A stretch of 49,588 nucleotides of DNA from an uncultured Clostridia bacterium (lineage in GTDB: Bacteria; Bacillota; Clostridia; Christensenellales; UBA1242): contig CALVNE010000005.1 of the NCBI GenBank assembly GCA_944349515.1, positions 1 through 49,588 on the forward strand, written 5' to 3'. Shown here in pieces: positions 8,239 to 16,030 of this stretch. Position numbers and translations under genes: made by a program. Position 1 is the stretch's first letter. The number at the start of each line of letters is the position of its first letter. Under the pieces are notes generated by a model. That model saw only the letters and a program-made list of their open reading frames with translations. It was not told where the DNA came from and did no database searches.

Positions 8239-8785
8239 AGATGTTGTAATTTTAACTTGCCTATTTATTGGCGAAAAGGAACTCGCTACAAAGTTGGAGG
8301 ATAATACCACTTTGAATGATAGGGAGCAGGAGCGAGTGGATACTTTGGTCAGATGTTACAATCTTGTCAATCAAGAGATAGCATCTGACTATCTCCCTTT
8401 TTTATATACTGAAAAGATAGATGTTAATAATTCCATTTTAAACTTCTCGGGGTTAGAAAAGACCCTTGTAAAAGTGTACGAACTTAAAGGGTCTATAAAC
8501 CAAAATGTGCGTTACAAGGCGTATCCAGATTATTTAGAGGTTGTTGGGCACGCCAAAAAGATAACATATTCATACATGCCGGAGGACTTAACTCTTACCG
8601 ATGGCGTTGAGTTTTATAACGGTCTGTCCGCTAGGATTTATGCTTATGGCATGGCGAGCGAGTTTCTTCTCTCTGACGGGCTGAGTGAGGACGCGGAAAT
8701 TTGGGAAGAGCGCTTTAAGGAAAGTTTGTTTGTGTTATCAAGGAGACGGACTGAGGTTGCTCTTCCAAAGAGGAGATGGCTTTGA
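8228..8785 (+). CDS. Head-tail connector (gp4/gp6-like) candidate
   Basis: About 185 residues from ATG 8228, which is preceded by GCGGAGG at a good distance; an upstream in-frame ATG at 8207 lacks one. The helical start (VKDVVILTCLFIGEKELATKL), the line VRCYNLVNQEIASDYLPFLYTEK and the C-terminal helices (LSARIYAYGMASEFLL) fit the small all-helical adaptor proteins that bind under the portal ring in short-tailed phages. The position between capsid and propeller gene supports this. Assignment is by architecture and context, not by a diagnostic motif. It overlaps the following gene by 10 bases. Confidence 0.6.
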   Translation: MKVKDVVILTCLFIGEKELATKLEDNTTLNDREQERVDTLVRCYNLVNQEIASDYLPFLYTEKIDVNNSILNFSGLEKTLVKVYELKGSINQNVRYKAYPDYLEVVGHAKKITYSYMPEDLTLTDGVEFYNGLSARIYAYGMASEFLLSDGLSEDAEIWEERFKESLFVLSRRRTEVALPKRRWL

Positions 8786-10287
8786 TTTTCTATAAAAATC
8801 TCAAAAAACACAAAAAAACAGAAGAAAAAAACATCACCTTTTCAGTTTTTGGCGAGGGTGTCATTTCTAACGAGGACGATTTGATATCCAAACCCAATGA
8901 ATGCAAATCATTTTTTAATTTTACCTTGCTCGACGGCGCGCTTAAAACCGGGCTTGGCTTTAAGGAACTTGAGGTGCCGGCAAGCACGGACAACTTAACA
9001 TACGTGCATAACTTCGATTTCGCATCTAAAAATATCACCGAAATAAAGGATTTGAACCTTTTTAGATATTTGGATATCGAGGACGATTGTTATTATTATC
9101 ATCTTATAATAATGGACCAAAACGACCAACTTTGGACCCTTCTTTTAATTGATAACGCGGGAGGCTTGCCGATAAGTAAGTCGGCGCTATACTACACCGA
9201 CCTTGTTTCCACTTGCCCATACCGAATCGACCAATTCGATTGCCTTCTTTATTTCACCAAAACCGGCATGATTTACTCTAGCGCGTACAACACCGAAAAA
9301 TTTAACGATGTTCCAGCGCTATTGTCGTGCGTGGTGCATTATAACAAGGTTTTTGGCATTACTAACACAAATAGGAATGAACTTGTCTATCAGTCCAATT
9401 TGGATTTAAGGGAGTGGTCGAGCGAGGCGACAAGCGTCATTGAATTTTTGGACTCCATGGGCGCGTTCACAAAACTTGTTGTGTTTAACGATTACATCTA
9501 CTTGTTTCGCGAAAATGGCATAACAAAAATTTCTTCTTATTCTTCGCGTGATGAATTTTCTTTTACGCACCTATATGCTTCCACCTCTAAAATTTACGAA
9601 AATTCCGTTTGCGCGTGTGGCGAAGTGATATTTTTCGTAACGCGTGAGGGGTTATTCTCTTTCAACGGCACATCGGTAAGCAAAATTTGTGAGGAATACG
9701 ATAACTTCTTTAAAAATTTGGATAACTCAAACTGCTCCTCATGCTGTATGGACGGCAAATATTATCTTGCCACAAAATGTAATTTTGGCGACGGCGAGGT
9801 GATTGGCTGTGAGTCTAATAGCACCATGAAAAACAATGTGCTTTTTGAGGTGGATATTGAGAGTAAAAAGGTGGACCTACTGCGCGGGGTGGATATTAAA
9901 AAAATCGTTTCTGTTGACATTCCATATTACAGCAAAGTGGTGGCGTGCTTCAATGATGCTTCGAACAAAGGCAAGCTTGGTGAACTTGTGCACAGCGGAA
10001 AAAACTTTAATTCGGTGACAAGCAAAAAATGGCAATCTTTCAGCACGGACCTTGGCTATAAAGGCAAAAATAAGAAGATAAAAGAAATTATCTTAAACTC
10101 GTCTTATCCTTGTGAGGTGCAAATAATTTCCGACGTCGAAACTAAAACCTACTCTTTTGTTGGAAGCGACAAAGAACAGCGCGTTCTTGCTTCCGTCAAT
10201 GGAAGAAACTTCCAATTCGTTTTTATTACAAATGAAGCAGAAAGCCATATATCAAAACCGATGATTGTGTTTGATGTTATATCGTGA
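8776..10287 (+). CDS. Beta-propeller head-closure protein (P22 gp10-like) candidate
   Basis: A 503-residue protein rich in beta strands and aromatic residues. Blade-like repeats are visible: YLFRENGITKISS (near 241-253), VCACGEVIFFVTREGLFSFNG (near 278-298), and FDCLLYFTKTGMIYSSAYN earlier. This arrangement is typical of the DNA-stabilisation or tail-hub propellers that plug the portal of short-tailed phages. Start choice is uncertain: ATG 8776 is only about 3 bases from AGAGGAG, while TTG 8782 has better spacing. Several Cys-rich spots (NCSSCCMDG, VCACGE) are unusual for a capsid plug. It is the last structural gene before the holin-like pair; no tail fibre or spike follows. Confidence 0.65.
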   Translation: MALIFYKNLKKHKKTEEKNITFSVFGEGVISNEDDLISKPNECKSFFNFTLLDGALKTGLGFKELEVPASTDNLTYVHNFDFASKNITEIKDLNLFRYLDIEDDCYYYHLIIMDQNDQLWTLLLIDNAGGLPISKSALYYTDLVSTCPYRIDQFDCLLYFTKTGMIYSSAYNTEKFNDVPALLSCVVHYNKVFGITNTNRNELVYQSNLDLREWSSEATSVIEFLDSMGAFTKLVVFNDYIYLFRENGITKISSYSSRDEFSFTHLYASTSKIYENSVCACGEVIFFVTREGLFSFNGTSVSKICEEYDNFFKNLDNSNCSSCCMDGKYYLATKCNFGDGEVIGCESNSTMKNNVLFEVDIESKKVDLLRGVDIKKIVSVDIPYYSKVVACFNDASNKGKLGELVHSGKNFNSVTSKKWQSFSTDLGYKGKNKKIKEIILNSSYPCEVQIISDVETKTYSFVGSDKEQRVLASVNGRNFQFVFITNEAESHISKPMIVFDVIS

Positions 10288-10395
10288 AGTTGATTTATAG
10301 AAAATACCTTAAATTTTATAATTACAAACTTTTTTATTTGAATAAAGAAAATCTTTTAATAGACAAAGTTTTAAACATAAAAGGTGGGGTGAAAC

Positions 10396-10632
10396 ATGGA
10401 GCTTTGGAAAGAGATAATAAGCATTGTGGTGAGTAATGGTGTTTTTGCTGTTTTGTTTGTTTGGCTGTTTCTCTATCAACTCAAAGACTCGGCAAAGCGT
10501 GAGAAGAATTATCAAGAGACGATAGACAAACTGACAACAAGTTTAAATGTTTTAGACGAAGTGAAAGAGGAGGTAAGCGATATAAAAGAATTTTTGCGAT
10601 GTGAGGAGGAAGAAGATGAAGAGGCTGTTTGA
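10396..10632 (+). CDS. BhlA/UviB-family holin-like protein
   Basis: A 78-residue protein with one N-terminal membrane helix (IISIVVSNGVFAVLFVWLFLYQL), followed by a charged coiled-coil-prone tail ending in an acidic EEEEDEE stretch. This layout (short N-terminal segment, single helix, long amphipathic tail with DxLTTSLNVL) matches the BhlA/UviB family of holin-like or bacteriocin-release proteins. The start has AAGGTGGGG upstream. It overlaps the next holin-like gene by 17 bases, as in phage lysis modules. No endolysin gene follows, so its role in lysis here is doubtful; a membrane or export role is possible. Confidence 0.78.
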   Translation: MELWKEIISIVVSNGVFAVLFVWLFLYQLKDSAKREKNYQETIDKLTTSLNVLDEVKEEVSDIKEFLRCEEEEDEEAV

Positions 10633-11167
10633 AAAAATGAAATCATATAGTTTTTGGATATCATTTTCCGGCGCACTTGTGATTTTTCTGAACTGCTTAG
10701 GGAAAATTTTTGGTTTCCAAATTGAGAATGGAGTTGTGGAAGATGTGGTGATGTCGATTGCGGGACTATTGGTTGTTTTAGGTTTTGTGAGTAAAGAAAG
10801 TGACAGCGACGAAAAGGCTGAAAGCGAAAACGAAGAGCCTATCGAAAACGAAAATAGCGAGCAAGACGAAAGTGAAAACGGCGAACAAACCGAAAGTGAA
10901 GAACCTGTCGAGAGAGAAAATGACAATCAAACTGAACACGAAAACGGTGAGCAAAATGGAAGTAATAACATTGAGCAAACCGAAAGCGGAAATGATGTGC
11001 AAAGCGGTATCGGCGAACCTGACGAGGGTGGTAACGATGTGCAAAGTGAAGAGGAAAAAGGCGATGAAACCACAAGCGATAATGCCGAAAACGAAGATGC
11101 TTTAGAAGATAAAACGGATGAAGTTAAGAAAATTTTAAATGAAAATACAATAGATGATAATATGTAA
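10616..11167 (+). CDS. phiLC3-type holin-like protein with acidic repeat tail
   Basis: About 183 residues from ATG 10616, whose ribosome binding site GAGGAGGA lies 6 bases upstream; a GTG at 10601 is also in frame but sits before that site. Residues 10-60 (KSYSFWISFSGALVIFLN ... SIAGLLVVLGFV) form two membrane helices as in phiLC3-type phage holins. The rest, about 115 residues, is a low-complexity Glu/Asn/Ser/Gln tail with degenerate ENG-EQ-ESE units and almost no hydrophobic residues. Such a long acidic tail is unusual for this family and would be cytoplasmic or external, depending on topology. Followed by an intrinsic terminator. Confidence 0.75.
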   Translation: MKRLFEKMKSYSFWISFSGALVIFLNCLGKIFGFQIENGVVEDVVMSIAGLLVVLGFVSKESDSDEKAESENEEPIENENSEQDESENGEQTESEEPVERENDNQTEHENGEQNGSNNIEQTESGNDVQSGIGEPDEGGNDVQSEEEKGDETTSDNAENEDALEDKTDEVKKILNENTIDDNM

Positions 11168-11212
11168 AATTAAAAATGAAAATGCATAATTATGCAAAAT
11201 ATTTGCCACTTT

Positions 11213-11250
11213 ATATGGCCGGCCTTAAAAAGTCGGTCATATTTTATATT
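11213..11250 (+). terminator. Terminator of the capsid cassette
   Basis: Eleven base pairs (ATATGGCCGGC with GTCGGTCATAT, two of them G-U) enclose a loop of about eight bases and are followed by a T-rich run. It lies 46 bases after the last cassette gene and separates the cassette from host genes. Confidence 0.8.
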
Positions 11251-11559
11251 TTCTAAAATCTATCAACTTTTTAAAATAATAAGGTTATTTTCAAAAAAAT
11301 AAAAAAAAAGGCGTCAAAAATTTGTTTTTTAAAATTTGAAAATTTTTTAGTAAAACTTCATTATTGCAATTATTTAAAAACGTTATGCATAAATATACAT
11401 TTAAATTAATAAATTTGCGCCATAAAAATATTGGTCATATTTAAACTTATAAGAAAAATTTGTGTGAAAATTTTTAATTGCTTGTATTAAATTTTTTTTT
11501 GTGATAAACTAAAAGCGTGAAATTTTGTTATTTTTTTATGTATATAAAAATGGAGGAAT
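11251..11559. other. AT-rich spacer before the polA operon
   Basis: About 310 bases, extremely AT-rich, with no coding frame and no RNA gene recognised. A weak promoter-like pair (TTGCTT at 11478 and TGATAAACT near 11502) lies before the next gene. Confidence 0.5.
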
Positions 11560-11853
11560 ATGAAAAAAATTCTTTACACGATTTTGTCTATTCTTGCGAT
11601 AATCTACATCGGCTTTTTGGCGGTGAATGTGATTATCCAAAAAACCGCGTGGGCGCCAGACATGGGCAACTTTCAAGCGGTGTTTGATTTTATTGTCAAC
11701 TTTGGTGGGGTGGCGATAATCTTCGCTTTTGCCGTTGTTAACTTTGCCGGGAATCCGCTTAAGATTGTCTTTTTCGTTTTGTTAATAATTGCCATTATCA
11801 TATATATTATAGTTATGGCTTGCCCAGATGTAATTTATAACCTATTTAGTTAA
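11560..11853 (+). CDS. Small membrane protein upstream of polA
   Basis: A 97-residue, highly hydrophobic protein with three predicted membrane helices (residues 4-28, about 43-63, and 68-92), short polar linkers and no charged active-site motif. The start is preceded by GGAGG at a good distance. It ends 12 bases before polA, so the two are probably cotranscribed. I recognise no family; similar small helical proteins are common in this group and no function should be assigned. Confidence 0.75.
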   Translation: MKKILYTILSILAIIYIGFLAVNVIIQKTAWAPDMGNFQAVFDFIVNFGGVAIIFAFAVVNFAGNPLKIVFFVLLIIAIIIYIIVMACPDVIYNLFS

Positions 11854-11865
11854 GGGAGTTTTGTT

Positions 11866-14355
11866 ATGGAAAAATTTTTGATAGTTGACGGAAATAGTTT
11901 GGCGAATCGCGCGTACTATGCCATGCCGTATCTTTCCAATATTAAGGCGGAACCTTCGGGGGCAGTGTTTGGCTTTGCCAATATTCTTATTAAATTGATA
12001 ACCGTGCAAAGGCCGGACTATATTGCTGTTGCTTTCGACCACGCGCGCAAAACCTTTCGCAATGAAATTTTTGAGGCGTACAAGGGAACGCGAAAGGAAA
12101 CTCCGCCGGACCTTGTGAAGCAATTTCCTGTTATTAAAAATATGTTACAACTTATGAACATTAAAACGTTGGAATTTGAGGGAATTGAGGCAGACGACAT
12201 CATTGGAACGCTTGTCACGCACTCCGACAAGGAAAATATTTTGCTGTCTGGAGATAGAGATTTGTTGCAACTTGTGAATGGCAACACCACCGTTTGGCTG
12301 ACTAAGAAGGGTGTTACTGAACTAGAAAAAATGGACGAAAAGGCGATTAAGGCGAAATACGGCTTTGCGCCGAAGGGTATCATTGATTTAAAGGCGCTTA
12401 TGGGCGACTCTTCCGACAACATTCCGGGTGTGAGCGGTGTGGGAGAAAAGACCGCACTTTCCTTGCTCGATAAGTTCGGCACGCTTGACGGGGTGTACGA
12501 AAATGTGGAAAGCATCACCGGAAAACTTAAGGAAAAACTCATTGCGGACAAAGATAACGCCTATATGTCAAAGACGCTTGCCACCATTAAAACCGACTGC
12601 AATATTAAGGTTGATATTGAAGAGTTTAAATATGATTTTCCTTTTTCAAATGCCGTGCGAGAATTTTTCGAATATATGAATTTTAATTCCTTTTTGAAAA
12701 GAGAGGATATTTTTGCTTCGCCTGTGAAAAAAGAGGTAAAGGTTGAAGAGGTGCTGATTGACGACTTAAAGGTTGTGAATAAACTTGTTGAAGAAATTAA
12801 CGGCGAGTTTGCTTACGACTTAGAGGAGTTAAAGTTTGCTTCCAGAAAGAGGGTGTACTATCTTAAAAAAGACCTCGATTTATTCTCTGCCAATATTGAT
12901 GAGGGCGAAGTGCTGAAATTATTAAAAAATGTCTTTGAAGATGAAAATATCGTAAAAATTACAAAAAATTCAAAAAAAGATGTGAAAATTTTAAAAAAAT
13001 ACGGTATTTTTCTTAAAAATTTCTTCGATTTGGGAATTGCACGCTATGTTTGCTTCTCTTCATATGTTAAAGATAATGATATTTTGGTGTCTGAATTTTT
13101 TGAGGCAAAAGAAAGTTTCGTGGAAGAAATAAAGTCGAAAAAAGTCGATTATGTTTACTATAACATTGAACTGCCTCTTGTGGAAGTGCTGGCGGATATG
13201 GAAGAAAAGGGCTTCAAAGTTGACGAGAACATCCTTGACGAAATCGACAATAAGATCAGCGAGGAAGTGGCAGAAATTGAAGAAAAAATCTATGCCGAAA
13301 CGGGTGAAAAATTTAACATCAATTCACCTAAGCAAGTTGCGGAAATTCTTTTCGATAAACTAAAAATTGTGCCATATAACAACAAAAAACGCTCCACGAG
13401 TTTTGCCATTTTAGACGAACTTAGGTTTGAACATGAAGTGGTGAACAACATCATTCGCTATCGAAAACTCTATAAACTTAAAAGCACTTACATCAATGTG
13501 TATAAGGAACTTATCAAAACTCGCGGGAATGTTATTCACACCATTTTCAACCAAACTCAAACTAACACCGGGCGCCTTTCAAGTTCGGAGCCGAATATGC
13601 AAAACATTCCAACTCGCGACGAGGAAGGTAAGAATTTAAGAAAGATTTTTGTTTCAAAATTTGACGACGGATATATTGTCTCTGCCGATTACAACCAAAT
13701 TGAACTTAGGCTCCTTGCGAATATGGCGGACGAAAAGTTGATGATTGAGGCGTATCAGCACGGGGTGGATATTCACACGAAAACGGCAAGCGAAATTTTC
13801 AATGTTCCGGTCGACCGCGTCACAAACGCTATGCGTCGAGATGCCAAGGCGGTCAATTTTGGCATCATATATGGCATAAGCGATTTTGGACTTTCGCAGA
13901 ACATTAAAACCACGCGCGTGAAGGCGAAGGCGTATATAGATTCCTATTTTGAAAGATATCCAAAAATCAAAAAGTTTATGAACAACAACATTGAGTTTGC
14001 CAAAGAACATGGTTATGCGCGGACAGAGTTTGGAAGAATTCGAATGATACCAGAGTTAAAATCGTCTAACTATAATGTTAGGAAGTTTGGTGAGCGTGTT
14101 GCTATGAATATGCCTCTTCAAGGCACCGCTTCGGATATAATTAAACTTGCCATGATTGCCACATACCGCGAACTTAGAAAAATGGAAAGTCATATAATTT
14201 TGCAGGTGCACGACGAACTTGTTATAGATGTTAAAAAGGACGAACTTAACGATGTTTTGAAGATAGTAAAGAGTTGTATGGAAAACGTCAAGGCGTATGC
14301 TGTGCCACTTGTTGTTAGTGTTGGTGAGGGTAAGACGCTTTACGACTGTAAGTAA
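11866..14355 (+). CDS. polA: DNA polymerase I
   Basis: 829 residues, close to the Taq enzyme in length. Residues 1-290 form the 5'-nuclease domain (FLIVDGNSLANRAYYAMP, EADDIIGTL, LMGDSSDNIPGVSGVGEKTA). The polymerase domain has motif A SADYNQIELR (catalytic Asp608), motif B RRDAKAVNFGIIYG and motif C QVHDELVID (Asp783). The middle 3'-5' exonuclease-like domain is degenerate: the usual DxE pair and the conserved domain-end DTMLASYLL-type stretch are not visible, so the enzyme probably lacks proofreading, as in Bacillus and Thermus. It fills gaps and removes Okazaki primers. GGGAG precedes the ATG; a terminator follows. Confidence 0.97.
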   Translation: MEKFLIVDGNSLANRAYYAMPYLSNIKAEPSGAVFGFANILIKLITVQRPDYIAVAFDHARKTFRNEIFEAYKGTRKETPPDLVKQFPVIKNMLQLMNIKTLEFEGIEADDIIGTLVTHSDKENILLSGDRDLLQLVNGNTTVWLTKKGVTELEKMDEKAIKAKYGFAPKGIIDLKALMGDSSDNIPGVSGVGEKTALSLLDKFGTLDGVYENVESITGKLKEKLIADKDNAYMSKTLATIKTDCNIKVDIEEFKYDFPFSNAVREFFEYMNFNSFLKREDIFASPVKKEVKVEEVLIDDLKVVNKLVEEINGEFAYDLEELKFASRKRVYYLKKDLDLFSANIDEGEVLKLLKNVFEDENIVKITKNSKKDVKILKKYGIFLKNFFDLGIARYVCFSSYVKDNDILVSEFFEAKESFVEEIKSKKVDYVYYNIELPLVEVLADMEEKGFKVDENILDEIDNKISEEVAEIEEKIYAETGEKFNINSPKQVAEILFDKLKIVPYNNKKRSTSFAILDELRFEHEVVNNIIRYRKLYKLKSTYINVYKELIKTRGNVIHTIFNQTQTNTGRLSSSEPNMQNIPTRDEEGKNLRKIFVSKFDDGYIVSADYNQIELRLLANMADEKLMIEAYQHGVDIHTKTASEIFNVPVDRVTNAMRRDAKAVNFGIIYGISDFGLSQNIKTTRVKAKAYIDSYFERYPKIKKFMNNNIEFAKEHGYARTEFGRIRMIPELKSSNYNVRKFGERVAMNMPLQGTASDIIKLAMIATYRELRKMESHIILQVHDELVIDVKKDELNDVLKIVKSCMENVKAYAVPLVVSVGEGKTLYDCK

Positions 14356-14362
14356 AAAACTC

Positions 14363-14411
14363 AAAAAATGTGCCTAGTTTTTCAAATTTTTTTGAAAAAA
14401 GCGCATTTTTT
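14363..14411 (+). terminator. Terminator downstream of polA
   Basis: AAAAAATGTGC pairs with GCGCATTTTT, with a second inner hairpin (TTTTTCAAA with TTTGAAAAA), and the structure is followed by a T-rich run. It lies just after the polA stop codon. Confidence 0.75.
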
Positions 14412-14735
14412 ATTATTTTGACCTAATTTTATTAATATTCGTTATTTTTTCAGCCTTAAATATCTCTGCGTAAAATGGGTGAATTAAGGCGATAAAATGG
14501 GCGCGTGCGAAAGTGAAATTTTACCATTTTTTTAAAAACATTATCCTTGTTTTTTAAAAATCTATCCCTATTTTCCGAAAATTTTCAACTTGTTTTTTAA
14601 AGTTTTTCTTAGGGTGTGTGGCGCGTGCGAGTCCTAATATTTCACATAAAAAGGCGCGCACAAGTTTTAATATTTAGGATAAAAATTTGTAAATGTTAAA
14701 AATTATTTGACTTAACTTTTATTTTATTTTAAAAT
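14412..14735 (+). promoter_or_regulatory. ruvX upstream region with promoter
   Basis: No gene is seen in this AT-rich gap. It contains an inverted repeat (TCCTAATATT at 14632 with AATATTTAGGA at 14669) and two GGCGCGTGCG words (near 14500 and 14620). At its end lies a promoter, TTGACT (14707-14712), a 17-base spacer and TAAAAT (14730-14735). Transcription would begin about 8 bases before the ruvX start codon, leaving a very short leader. Confidence 0.6.
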
Positions 14736-14749
14736 GTTATTGGTGAAGT

Positions 14750-15169
14750 ATGCAGTACGATAGATACATGGGATTAGACTATGGCAACGCGAGAATTGGT
14801 ATCGCATTTTCCGACCTCTCTGGCACCATTGCAAGCGCGGATAGCGTTTATAAGTGCAAGGGTGAAGAGGAAGATGTTGTGTACCTCTCTGACCTCGCTT
14901 TGAAAAAAGAGGTTCGGCATATTGTCATTGGTCTGCCTCTCAACGCGGACGGCACCGAAAGTGAGATGTCGAAAAGGGTTTTGGCGTTTGGGCAAAAACT
15001 TAGCGACGTTTCAAAAATTGAGGTCTTTTATCAAGATGAACGCTACACATCGTTTGAGGCGGAGGAGTATTTGAAGGAGGCACGCCTGCCTTGGGATAAA
15101 CGCAAGGCGCTTCTCGACAAGGTCTCTGCACAAATCATTTTGCAAAATTATCTTGACGAAAGAAAATAA
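14750..15169 (+). CDS. ruvX: Putative Holliday junction resolvase, YqgF/RuvX family
   Basis: A 139-residue RNase H-fold protein, the family's usual length. The first strand, GLDYGNARIGIA, provides a catalytic Asp. The conserved IVIGLPLNADGTESEMS and the C-terminal YQDERYTSFEAE with DKVSAQIILQNYL carry the remaining acidic residues. Family members process pre-16S rRNA 5' ends (shown for E. coli YqgF) and have been proposed to resolve recombination junctions. Only a weak GGTGA sits before the ATG, and the promoter predicts an almost leaderless message. The DUF1292 gene follows after 12 bases, the standard arrangement in Bacillota. Confidence 0.93.
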   Translation: MQYDRYMGLDYGNARIGIAFSDLSGTIASADSVYKCKGEEEDVVYLSDLALKKEVRHIVIGLPLNADGTESEMSKRVLAFGQKLSDVSKIEVFYQDERYTSFEAEEYLKEARLPWDKRKALLDKVSAQIILQNYLDERK

Positions 15170-15181
15170 AAGGGGAAAGGT

Positions 15182-15562
15182 ATGGATAAAAAGAAAATTC
15201 AAAAGGTGGAAGAAATCTCAAAAGAGGTGGAAGAGGAGTTGAGTGATTTCGACATTCTTGACATCATTCTCGACGAAAACAACACTGAGCCACTTATTTT
15301 GCAAGACGAAAAGGGCAAACAAATTCGCTTCGAGCAGGTGGCTGTTATTCCATATAACGAAAAAATCTATGTCATCTTAAAACCTATCGACAAGATTGAA
15401 GGCGTTGAGGACGACCAGGCTATCGTTTTTCTTGCCGACGAAACAAAGCGTCCAACCGTTTTGGTTCCAGAGCAGGACGAAAAGATTGCTGTTAAAATCT
15501 TCGACGAATATTATAACCTCGTTGAAGAGGCGAATAAGAAGAAAAAGGGTAAGAAAAACTAA
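15182..15562 (+). CDS. DUF1292 domain protein (YrzB-like)
   Basis: A 126-residue acidic protein. After a Lys/Glu-rich first 30 residues comes the DUF1292 core (LILQDEKGKQIRFEQVAVI, then KIYVILKPID and QAIVFLADE), and it ends in a KKKKGKK tail. The family lies next to ruvX in many Bacillota genomes, and its molecular function is unknown. AGGGGAAAGG precedes the start. The gene pair ruvX-DUF1292 is probably one transcript. Confidence 0.88.
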   Translation: MDKKKIQKVEEISKEVEEELSDFDILDIILDENNTEPLILQDEKGKQIRFEQVAVIPYNEKIYVILKPIDKIEGVEDDQAIVFLADETKRPTVLVPEQDEKIAVKIFDEYYNLVEEANKKKKGKKN

Positions 15563-15760
15563 TTTATCCGCTAGGTAAATTTTGCTACAAACGCACGGGC
15601 ACGAGGCTAAGTATAGTTTGGGCGCTACTTTTGGTGTGTATCATTTTACTTTCAACCTTTGTTGCATACTTTTTTTGTTGCGCATTTTTGGTTTGAGTGA
15701 AACTAAAAACAGAATATTTGGCGAAATTGTATATTTTAATAAAAAAGTGACAATATATTA
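15563..15760. other. Spacer without recognised gene
   Basis: About 200 bases between the DUF1292 gene and the small-RNA promoter. Open frames of about 60 codons exist on both strands (15582-15764 on +, 15585-15788 on -) but overlap each other and lack ribosome binding sites and family features, so no gene is called. Confidence 0.5.
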
Positions 15761-15789
15761 TTGACACAAGTTTTTCAAAATGATACAAT
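15761..15789 (+). promoter_or_regulatory. Near-consensus promoter of orphan RNA
   Basis: TTGACA (15761-15766), a 17-base spacer and TACAAT (15784-15789) differ from the sigma-A consensus by one base. No protein gene follows on this strand, so it appears to drive the noncoding transcript that begins near 15796. Confidence 0.85.
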
Positions 15790-15795
15790 TATTTT

Positions 15796-15965
15796 GATAA
15801 AGACTTGTGCTTTATCCAGTGTGCATTCTGTAAATGAAGTGCGTGCCTTTTCGCTTAACGGGTGAAGAGTCGGTTGAGAAAAATAACTGTAAAATTTGCG
15901 CTCCTATTAATGCACCAAAAAGAGAGAAGAGAGGTTTTTATAAGATTTTTCTTCTCTTTTTTATT
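15796..15965 (+). ncRNA. Candidate independent small RNA, about 170 nt, unknown family
   Basis: Bounded by a near-consensus promoter and an intrinsic terminator, with no credible protein frame. Folding by eye gives a 5' hairpin GATAAAG-loop-CTTTATC, a long-range stem GTGCATT with AATGCAC, and an inner stem AGTGCG with TGCGCT (two G-U pairs). These enclose two small hairpins (TTCGC/GTGAA and CGGTT/AACTG), giving a closed multi-branch core. I could not match it to a riboswitch class; the next feature is a tRNA on the other strand, so there is no downstream gene to regulate. A 6S-like or other regulatory RNA is possible. The only overlapping open frame (15834-16121) reads through the terminators and the antisense of the tRNA. 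Confidence 0.6.
15917..15965 (+). terminator. Terminator of the orphan RNA
   Basis: AAAA plus AGAGAAG (15923-15929) pairs with CTTCTCT (15951-15957) plus a T-run, giving a stem of about 13 bp with a T-rich tail. Confidence 0.75.
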
Positions 15966-16030
15966 TTTTATTTCAAAAATTATTCGAAAAGAAAAAATAA
16001 GAGTGAAAAAATAATAAACAAGCGTACAAA

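Larger units (their letters stand above)
3664..11250 (+). mobile_element. Phage-derived head cassette without terminase, tail or integrase
   Basis: Ten tightly packed, co-directional open frames with strong AGGAGG-type ribosome binding sites and several gene overlaps lie between a host ABC transporter and polA. Their order (terminase-small-like, Cys-rich, portal, scaffold, capsid, two connector-region genes, propeller-like head-closure candidate, two holin-like genes) is that of a P22-like short-tailed phage head module. No gene for the large terminase, maturation protease, tail fibre, endolysin, integrase or repressor is present. All frames are open and no flanking attachment repeats were found. 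The cassette ends in an intrinsic terminator. It is either a retained prophage remnant or a domesticated capsid locus. Confidence 0.85.

Noticed and set aside
10778-11105. Three overlapping frames (Lys-rich on +, aromatic-rich on -) in the holin tail region
   Set aside because: They are shadows of the Glu-rich low-complexity repeat of the phiLC3-type holin gene, without ribosome binding sites.
3555-11560. Prophage attachment sites flanking the capsid cassette
   Set aside because: I compared the flanks by eye and found no direct repeat longer than chance in this AT-rich sequence; no integrase is present.
15582-15764. 60-codon frame after DUF1292
   Set aside because: No ribosome binding site, overlaps an equally long frame on the other strand, and runs into the promoter of the RNA candidate.
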